From Candidatus Melainabacteria bacterium (GTDB taxonomy: Bacteria; Cyanobacteriota; Vampirovibrionia; LMEP-6097), in contig JAPPOW010000075.1 in NCBI GenBank assembly GCA_028817775.1, forward strand, positions 1 through 21,788: a DNA stretch of 21,788 nt. Direction: 5' to 3'. A program made the translations under genes and the position numbers. The number at the start of each line of letters is the position of its first letter. The stretch's first letter is position 1. A model generated the notes under the pieces. The model was not told the origin of the DNA. It made no database searches and worked only from the letters and a program-made list of their open reading frames with translations. Of this stretch, positions 16,555 through 21,788 are shown piece by piece.

Positions 16555-17615
16555 TGCTGGCATTCCTACTCAAGAGATTTATAAGCGCAGTTTTTTTGGT
16601 TCTATTTATAACCTTTATGACTTTTTCTTTGATGAAAATCAATTTCACTGTGCCAGAAATGAAATTTGAACTCAAGCTGCCAATGACCCAAATTCAAATC
16701 TTCAAATTCTATAGTCCCAAAACTCAAATCCAAACAGGAGATCCACTGGCTGATCTTAAACTTAATCCAGAAATTACAGAATCAAGAATTCAAGCCGAAG
16801 CTAAACGACTTGGTTTAGACAAAAGCTTTGTTGAGCAGTACTTTACTTGGCTCTCTAATGTTTTGCGCGGCGATTTTGGTTTGAGCCAGAATAATTTGCC
16901 AGTAGTTGATTTGATGAGGCCAGCTCTGATCAATACTTTGGTTTTGAATTTGGCTGCAGTCTTCTTTACTTGGGGCATTGCAATCCCGCTTGGAGTCATT
17001 GCTGCGGTCAACAAAGATACTTGGCTTGATAGCAGCCTTAGATTTTTACTTTCTGTCTTCATGTCAGTACCTGGTTTTGTATTGGCGATCTTTATGCTCT
17101 TGTTTGCACTCTCGACAGGTTTGTTTCCCATTGGTGGTCTAACTAGTAGTTTCTATGATGAGCTCAGTCCTATTGCTAAGCTATTTGACTTAGTACGTCA
17201 TCTTTGTTTGCCGGTCTTTATATTAGTAGTAGGCGGTATTGTCGGTTTGCAAAGACAAATGCGCGGCAATCTATTAGATGTGCTGCGTGAAGATTATATT
17301 CGGACTGCTCGTGCCAAGGGTTTGCCAGAGAATAAAGTGATTTATAAACATGCACTTCGCAACGCAATCAATCCACTAGTGACAATTTTTGGTTATGAGT
17401 TCTCTAGTTTATTTGGTGGCTCAGCTTTGATTGAAATGGTCTTAGCTTATCCAGGACTTGGCTATTTGACTTTGGAAGCAGCACGTAAGCTTGATATAAA
17501 TTTAGTGCTCGCTAATTTATTGCTGGGAAGTTTGATGCTTGTTTTGGGTAATTTATTGGCTGATATCCTCCTGATGAAGCTGGATCCACGTATGCGTGCA
17601 AGCCAGTTAAATTAA
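16554..17615 (+). CDS. ABC transporter permease, DppB/OppB type
   Basis: A 353-residue membrane permease. It starts with an OppB-like first helix (FLLKRFISAVFLVLFITF). The GLDKSFVEQYFTWLSNVLRGDFGLS segment before helix 2 is typical of peptide/nickel permeases. The EAA loop that contacts the ATPase is clear: DYIRTARAKGLPENKVIYKH near residues 249-268. The ALIEMVLAYPGLGYL stretch is also standard. Between helix 1 and the GLDKS region it has a charged, Gln/Lys-rich extracytoplasmic stretch (about 30-75) that is longer than usual. It starts at the TAATG junction with the ClC gene, so the two are translationally coupled. No partner permease, ATPase or binding protein is in the window, which leaves its substrate open. 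Confidence 0.92.
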   Translation: MLAFLLKRFISAVFLVLFITFMTFSLMKINFTVPEMKFELKLPMTQIQIFKFYSPKTQIQTGDPLADLKLNPEITESRIQAEAKRLGLDKSFVEQYFTWLSNVLRGDFGLSQNNLPVVDLMRPALINTLVLNLAAVFFTWGIAIPLGVIAAVNKDTWLDSSLRFLLSVFMSVPGFVLAIFMLLFALSTGLFPIGGLTSSFYDELSPIAKLFDLVRHLCLPVFILVVGGIVGLQRQMRGNLLDVLREDYIRTARAKGLPENKVIYKHALRNAINPLVTIFGYEFSSLFGGSALIEMVLAYPGLGYLTLEAARKLDINLVLANLLLGSLMLVLGNLLADILLMKLDPRMRASQLN

Positions 17616-17659
17616 TGGTTTTGAGGGGATAACTATCCATTTGATTGATTTTTTAGTGT

Positions 17660-17689
17660 AAATTCAGCTGGCTTGCTGAAATTTATTTT
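17660..17689 (+). terminator. probable rho-independent terminator of the der operon
   Basis: AAATTCAGC (17660-17668) pairs with GCTGAAATTT (17675-17684), with one bulged base and a 6-nt loop. A T-rich ATTTT follows. It lies 45 bp after the permease stop. Confidence 0.5.
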
Positions 17690-17707
17690 GGCTTCCTGGG
17701 GCATAGA

Positions 17708-17713
17708 TATAGT
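17708..17713 (+). promoter_or_regulatory. weak candidate -10 box (TATAGT) of an intergenic transcript
   Basis: TATAGT with TTTTGG (17686-17691) 16 bp upstream as a poor -35. It would place a start near 17720, just where the fold GGTCC/GGACC begins. Confidence 0.25.
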
Positions 17714-17719
17714 ATCGAT

Positions 17720-17851
17720 GGTCCGAATCAAGGGAGATATATCCTATAACAACAGGGGACCTAATTGATAAATTCCGATTACGGAAGATTTGAAACAACA
17801 AAAAGGAAACCTGAGACTAGGAGTTCGTGCTTAGTCTTGGGTTCTTTTTAT
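17720..17851 (+). ncRNA. candidate small RNA of about 130 nt, class unknown
   Basis: No ORF fits this gap, yet it ends in a strong terminator and holds several paired elements. GGTCC (17720-17724 region) pairs with GGACC near 17757-17761. AGGG/TCCT form a small hairpin between them. TTCCG-ATTA-CGGAA forms a hairpin at about 17773-17786. The last element is the terminator stem at 17808-17843. The RNA does not lead into a gene, since the next gene downstream is convergent. I compared it by eye with 6S, SRP, RNase P, tmRNA and common riboswitches and saw no match. It could be an independent sRNA or just the tail of the der operon message. Confidence 0.35.
17808..17851 (+). terminator. rho-independent terminator
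   Basis: AACCTGAGACTAGG (17808-17821) pairs along all 14 positions with CTTAGTCTTGGGTT (17830-17843), allowing three G-U pairs, around an 8-nt loop. CTTTTTATT follows. An A-rich run precedes the stem, so it could also stop transcription coming from the other strand. Confidence 0.8.
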
Positions 17852-17941
17852 TGTCATCCTGAGGGAGTGAAACGACCGTCAGGATCCCATAGTGGAACCT
17901 GAGAGATCCTGACGTCGCGTAGCACGCTCCTCAGGATGACA
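17852..17941. repeat. palindromic repeat, TGTCATCCTGAG family, copy 2
   Basis: 90 bp with the inverted ends TGTCATCCTGAG and CTCAGGATGACA, and inner arms GTCAGGATC/GATCCTGAC. It sits directly after the terminator T-run and ends 7 bp before the stop codon of the convergent oxidoreductase gene. The right arm differs from copy 1 by only a few bases. Confidence 0.9.
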
Positions 17942-17948
17942 GTTGGTT

Positions 17949-19997
17949 TTAAGCTACTGATTTAGCTAAGGTTACCGCAATATCTTCAATCTCAGGAGCA
18001 TTGGTGCCCGGTAGGGCAGTTGTAGCAGCGGTACTGAGCATGATACTACAGTAAGGACAAGCGACACTAATCTTATTAGGGTTGTGCTCATTGAGCTCCT
18101 CAAAGCGCATATCATTGATTTGCTGCCCTGGAGTTTCATACCAAATCTGAGCACCACCGCCACCACAGCAAGTGCTCTTGCGCTCTTCTTTCTCGATTTG
18201 TTCAATCTTAAGTCCTGGAATTGAATCAAGGATATAACGAGGTGGGTCAATGACATCATTGTAACGAGCTAGGTAACAAGGGTCATGGTAAGTGATGACC
18301 TCATTGATTTCTTTACTTGGAGTCAAGTAACCTTGTTTGATCATTTGTGCCAGCACTTCACTATGGTGATAGACTTCAATGCCAGCAAAGCCAAATTCTG
18401 GGTATTCATTTTTGAAAGTATTGTAAGTATGCGGGCAATGAGTGATGAGCTTAGTCACTCCATGACGCTGCATGGTATCGATATTCTCAAGCACTAATTC
18501 TTGGAACAAACCTTCGTCACCAGCACGACGAGCGATATCACCGGAGTTCTTCTCTTCTTTACCTAGTACGGCAAAACTCATACCGCCCTTGGTGAATAAT
18601 TCAGCACAAGCTTTGGTGACGGCTTTGTTTCTATCATCAAAGGCCCCAGGACTACCAACCCAATATAGATATTCAAAATTACCCTGAGAAGCTTGTTTGA
18701 TTTCAATACCCTTCTCTTCTTTGATTTCATCGATCCACTTGGCTCTATCATTTGGATCTAAGCCCCAAGGGTTAGACTTGGTGCGGATATTTTTAAGAGT
18801 AGCTTGTAAATTGCTTGGTGCCATATTTGATTGGAGTAGCGCGCGGCGCATATCAACGATGGTATCTACATGCTCGATTAAAACAGGGCACTCTTCAACA
18901 CAAGCATTACAGCTAGTACAGGACCAGAGTACATCTGGTGAAATATGCTCATAGACTTCCTCACGGTTCTCCTTACCAGCTAGTCCGCGGATATCAAGCA
19001 TTAAGTGTTTAGGTGAAAGTGGCTTGTCGGTGTTTTGTGCTGGACACATAACGTGGCAGCGACCACAGCTAGTGCAAGCCTCGCTATCTAGTAAAGTTTT
19101 CCAAGAGAAATCATCATAAGTAAATACTCCAGCAAGAAAATCTTCTTCGTCCACTTCTTTGCCTTCTGCTTCAGCTTCCATTAATTCAAGCAAACTGTAT
19201 GGAGTAGAGAGCTGACCACGGTGACGGTCTGAGCGGAAGTACATAGTAAGAGGTGAGAGGAAGATATGAGAGAACTTGGTATAAGGAATCAAGGCAATAA
19301 ACACAAAAGTTAAGACTGAGTGGAACCACCACAAGACTTGGTGTGAATTCTGCAGATCTTCAACTGTCATATAGGAAACTAGACGAGCGAGCGCAGCTCC
19401 AATTGGCGCAAAATCCTCTATCTGATTGGTTCCTGCCATCCTGAAGGCTTCAAGCATAAAGCCGGTGACCACAAAGAGTGCCAAGAATAATAATTGAATC
19501 CAATCGTTTTGAGTGTTGTCAAGATTTTTGGATTTAACTATATATCTTCTTGCAGCAAAACTAATTACACCAAGTAGTAGTAGCAAACCACCAATTTCTG
19601 CAGCAAAGCTAACCCATTTATAGAAAGTACCTTGGAAAAAATGAATGGTCTTAAAGACATGTTCTTGCACTGCAATAATGTCGGTAACAAGCCAGAGAAT
19701 AATGAAGCCTAAGAAAACCAAGAGGTGAGCAATGCCACCTGATTTTTTTTCTTTGATTTTCTTTTGCAGTAAGCCAAAAGTCAGAACCGTAAGAATTCGA
19801 TCTTTGATATTAGTGTTGCGATCTTCTTTTTCTTTTTTGCCGGCAAAGATTGCGCCAAGTTTTTGAGCAAAACCATATATAAAGATGGCGACTGAAATCG
19901 CTGCCATCACATAAAAGACAATCTTGCCGATATTGTGATCGATATTCCACCAGAGTTCTCTGGTCTCTAAAATAGGGTTAGGACTCAAGTTTTCCAT
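17949..19997 (-). CDS. membrane Fe-S oxidoreductase with haem-b domain and HdrD/GlpC-like CCG domain (EtfAB:quinone oxidoreductase type)
   Basis: A 682-residue protein taken from ATG 19997; upstream in-frame codons to 20063 are encoded by the palindrome and are unlikely. The N-terminal half (about 20-245) has roughly six membrane helices like the NarI/gamma haem-b subunit, with His residues in or near helices. Two classical [4Fe-4S] motifs follow: CTSCGRCHVMCP at 308-319 and CTSCNACVEECP at 360-371. The last CCG domain is complete: C574-x35-C610-C611-x35-C647-x2-C650, the ligand spacing of non-cubane HdrB-type clusters. The first CCG domain is degenerate: GSPGAFDD, EEKNSGD and HCPHTYN stand where relatives have cysteines. 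Family members pass electrons between electron-transferring flavoprotein and membrane quinone. No etf genes are in view. Confidence 0.88.
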   Translation of the reverse strand: MENLSPNPILETRELWWNIDHNIGKIVFYVMAAISVAIFIYGFAQKLGAIFAGKKEKEDRNTNIKDRILTVLTFGLLQKKIKEKKSGGIAHLLVFLGFIILWLVTDIIAVQEHVFKTIHFFQGTFYKWVSFAAEIGGLLLLLGVISFAARRYIVKSKNLDNTQNDWIQLLFLALFVVTGFMLEAFRMAGTNQIEDFAPIGAALARLVSYMTVEDLQNSHQVLWWFHSVLTFVFIALIPYTKFSHIFLSPLTMYFRSDRHRGQLSTPYSLLELMEAEAEGKEVDEEDFLAGVFTYDDFSWKTLLDSEACTSCGRCHVMCPAQNTDKPLSPKHLMLDIRGLAGKENREEVYEHISPDVLWSCTSCNACVEECPVLIEHVDTIVDMRRALLQSNMAPSNLQATLKNIRTKSNPWGLDPNDRAKWIDEIKEEKGIEIKQASQGNFEYLYWVGSPGAFDDRNKAVTKACAELFTKGGMSFAVLGKEEKNSGDIARRAGDEGLFQELVLENIDTMQRHGVTKLITHCPHTYNTFKNEYPEFGFAGIEVYHHSEVLAQMIKQGYLTPSKEINEVITYHDPCYLARYNDVIDPPRYILDSIPGLKIEQIEKEERKSTCCGGGGAQIWYETPGQQINDMRFEELNEHNPNKISVACPYCSIMLSTAATTALPGTNAPEIEDIAVTLAKSVA

Positions 19998-20029
19998 ACA
20001 AAGTACCAATCTATAATGTAACACCAATA

Positions 20030-20095
20030 CTTCCGGGTTGTAACGCTCGTAACGTAATGTCAATACAAAGCGTTACGTGCGTTACAACCCGGAAG
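20030..20095. repeat. 66-bp near-perfect palindrome between divergent genes
   Basis: Two 25-bp arms (20030-20054 and 20071-20095), beginning CTTCCGGGTTGTAACGC, match at 24 of 25 positions around a 16-nt spacer. GTAACG or CGTTAC occurs about five times between 20041 and 20109. It is unlike the two other repeat families. It ends 16 bp before the metH -10 box and lies about 33 bp from the oxidoreductase ATG. It could be a shared operator, a cruciform site or a third dispersed repeat. Confidence 0.85.
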
Positions 20096-20111
20096 TGATG
20101 AGGTAACGGGT

Positions 20112-20117
20112 TATTAT
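20112..20117 (+). promoter_or_regulatory. putative -10 box (TATTAT) for metH
   Basis: TATTAT is followed by ATATTGGA (8 nt) and the ATG at 20126, with no Shine-Dalgarno sequence. A leaderless metH leaves no room for a 5'-UTR riboswitch. Confidence 0.45.
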
Positions 20118-20125
20118 ATATTGGA

Positions 20126-21788
20126 ATGATCAAGACAAGATCTAAATTCCTGGAAATAGCAAAAGAACGCGGCATCATTTTCGACGGTGCTATGGGCACT
20201 AGTCTGTTTGCCTATGATCTTAGTGCCCAGGATTATGGCGGTGATGAGTTTGAGGGTTGTCCTGAGCAATTAAACTTTACTCGACCAGATATTATTCAAG
20301 AGATTCACTCTAAGTTTTTTGAGGCTGGAGCAGATGTGGTTGAGACCAATAGTTTTGGTGCTTCTCGACTTGTTATGGGTGAGTACGGACTTGAAGAGAA
20401 GTCCTATGAAGTAAGTAAACTTGCTGCAAGCCTAGCGCGCGAAGTTGCTGATAAATTTACTCAGGAGAATCCAGAGAAGCCGCGCTTTGTTGCTGGTTCA
20501 ATTGGTCCAGGAACTAAACTTGCTTCACTAGGTAATGTTAGCTTTGATGAACTTTACGAAAGTTACAAACCACAAATCCAAGGTTTGATTGATGGTGGGG
20601 TGGATTTACTTTTGATTGAAACTTGTCAGGATCCGCTGCAGATCAAAGCCTGTCTCAATGCTTGTTTGGATGTGATGGTGCCTGAAGGACCAGCTCATTG
20701 GAATAAGTCTGAAAGCAAGTTGCCAATTCAAGTACAAGTCACTGTAGAGACTATGGGTACTTTATTAGTAGGTTCAGACATTGGCTCTGCACTCACTACT
20801 ATTGCTGCTTATCCAGTTGATGTCATTGGTATGAACTGCGCCACTGGTCCTGCTGAGATGCGGGAGCATATTCAATACCTCTCTGAAGAGAGCCCAGCTT
20901 TGATTAGCTGCTTGCCGAATGCTGGTATCCCAGAAAATGTTGGCGGGCATGCCCACTTCCCGCTTGATCCTCAACAGTTTTCTACTCAGCTTTCTCGCTT
21001 TGTTGATGAGTTTGGAGTAAGTGTAGTCGGCGGTTGTTGTGGTACTACTTATGAGCATATCCGTCAGCTAGCTGATGCCTGTGCAACTAAGGAAGCGCAC
21101 CGTGAAGAAGCTAAAGATGAAGTCATAGAGTCAGTCTCCTCGATCTATAACTCAGTGCCGATGCTGATGGAGCCGCGCCCACTAATTGTCGGTGAGCGTA
21201 CCAACGCCAATGGTTCTAAGTTGTTTAGGAACTTGCTAGGCGAAGAAGATTATGACGCGATTGTTGATCTAGCCAAAGAACAGGTGGCAGAAGGCTCACA
21301 TGTGCTTGATGTTTGTACTGCCTATGTTGGGCGGGATGAAACCAAGGATATGGTTGAGGTGATCAAACGTATCAACACTCAGGTCAATATTCCGATCATG
21401 GTAGATAGTACTGAGTATCCGGTGCTTGAAGCTGCACTCAAACATATTTCAGCCAAGGCGATTATCAACTCAGTCAACCTTGAGGATGGCGAAGAGCGGG
21501 TTGCTCAGATTGCAGCACTCGCTAAGCGTTTTGGCGCTGCTTTAGTGGTGCTTACTATAGATGAAGATGGCATGGCAAAGACTGCCGAGAAGAAATTGGA
21601 AGTAGCTTCTAGACTCTATGACTTGCTGGTCAACGAACATGGCATTGATCCGCGTAACCTAATCTATGACACGCTTACTTTTACTCTTGCTTCTGGCGAT
21701 GAAGAGATGCGCAATGCTGGTATTGAAACTATCAATGCTATCAAAATGATCAAAGAAAAATACCCAGAGGTCAAAACCATTCTTGGTC
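20126..21788 (+). CDS. metH: cobalamin-dependent methionine synthase MetH, N-terminal part (3' end outside window)
   Basis: The frame is open from ATG 20126 to the window end, 554 codons of a protein usually near 1200 residues. It opens with KERGIIFDGAMGTSL and the CPEQLNFTRPDII block of the homocysteine-binding barrel. The three zinc ligands are present: Cys238 in GMNCATGP and Cys304-Cys305 in GGCCGTT. The methyltetrahydrofolate (pterin-binding) domain begins near residue 350 with PLIVGERTNANGSKLF and continues through ILDV-like and VDSTEYPVLEAALKH segments to the edge. The enzyme transfers the methyl group of methyl-THF to homocysteine through methylcobalamin in the cytoplasm. The cobalamin and reactivation domains lie beyond the window. 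It is divergent from the Fe-S oxidoreductase across the 66-bp palindrome. Confidence 0.96.
   Translation, partial: MIKTRSKFLEIAKERGIIFDGAMGTSLFAYDLSAQDYGGDEFEGCPEQLNFTRPDIIQEIHSKFFEAGADVVETNSFGASRLVMGEYGLEEKSYEVSKLAASLAREVADKFTQENPEKPRFVAGSIGPGTKLASLGNVSFDELYESYKPQIQGLIDGGVDLLLIETCQDPLQIKACLNACLDVMVPEGPAHWNKSESKLPIQVQVTVETMGTLLVGSDIGSALTTIAAYPVDVIGMNCATGPAEMREHIQYLSEESPALISCLPNAGIPENVGGHAHFPLDPQQFSTQLSRFVDEFGVSVVGGCCGTTYEHIRQLADACATKEAHREEAKDEVIESVSSIYNSVPMLMEPRPLIVGERTNANGSKLFRNLLGEEDYDAIVDLAKEQVAEGSHVLDVCTAYVGRDETKDMVEVIKRINTQVNIPIMVDSTEYPVLEAALKHISAKAIINSVNLEDGEERVAQIAALAKRFGAALVVLTIDEDGMAKTAEKKLEVASRLYDLLVNEHGIDPRNLIYDTLTFTLASGDEEMRNAGIETINAIKMIKEKYPEVKTILG

Noticed and set aside
17716..17733. 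tRNA T-loop-like GGTCCGAATC
   Set aside because: No matching T stem, anticodon arm or acceptor stem can be drawn on either strand.
17690..17851. 6S RNA or a riboswitch
   Set aside because: No long central-bubble rod as in 6S, no recognised ligand core, and no gene follows on the same strand.
19998..20063. N-terminal extension of the Fe-S oxidoreductase
   Set aside because: It is encoded partly by the palindrome, and homology-like sequence starts only after MENLSPNPIL.
7700..20100. Insertion sequence or integrated element bounded by the palindromic repeats
   Set aside because: No transposase, integrase or target-site duplication is seen; the genes between repeats look like ordinary chromosomal genes.
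20096..20125. SAM or cobalamin riboswitch before metH
   Set aside because: The -10 box lies 8 nt before the ATG, leaving no 5' leader, and no cobalamin or SAM motif is seen.

Overview
The window looks like a compact chromosome segment from an AT-rich, diderm (Gram-negative-type) bacterium. I see no phage genes, transposase, tRNA, rRNA or CRISPR array. A WaaC-type heptosyltransferase and a secreted multidomain protease with a Sec signal point to an outer membrane. UbiD and a haem-b/Fe-S quinone-linked oxidoreductase point to a respiratory quinone pool. I cannot fix the phylum from sequence alone. An uncultured lineage is plausible, because five products are uncharacterised and the start-site architecture is unusual.

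Layout. 1-559: C-terminal end of a divergent GlgB-like branching enzyme, overlapping convergently with a small unknown gene (537-1106, minus). 1128-5747 (minus): a 1539-residue secreted subtilase with FG-GAP-like repeats and two PKD domains. Divergent from it, across only 20 bp, is a ubiD-family decarboxylase (5768-7255). 7215-8630 (minus): a polytopic membrane protein of glycosyltransferase-C appearance. 8760-9281 (plus): a small membrane protein. 9271-9909 (minus): an unknown soluble protein. 9937-11040 (minus): RseP-type site-2 protease. 11143-12150 (minus): family 9 glycosyltransferase. 12191-13390 (minus): unknown helical protein. 13488-17615 (plus): a tightly coupled operon of der, a ClC antiporter with CBS domains, and an OppB/DppB-type permease. 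17616-17948 is the only gene-free stretch above 300 bp; it holds a probable operon terminator, a candidate small RNA with its own terminator, and a palindromic repeat. 17949-19997 (minus): a membrane Fe-S oxidoreductase of the EtfAB:menaquinone-oxidoreductase/HdrD type. 20126-end (plus): the N-terminal 554 codons of cobalamin-dependent methionine synthase, divergent from the oxidoreductase across a large palindrome.

Two features tie the window together. First, most transcription-unit starts carry a -10-like hexamer 7-8 nt before the start codon and no Shine-Dalgarno sequence, which suggests leaderless transcription. Genes inside or heading the der operon instead show Shine-Dalgarno sequences or stop/start coupling. 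Second, two families of interspersed palindromic repeats (ends TGTCATCCTGAG and GTCATTGCGAG) are present in two copies each. One copy sits in frame inside the glycosyltransferase gene, another supplies that gene's last codons and stop, and three outer repeat edges lie 7-8 nt upstream of -10 boxes.
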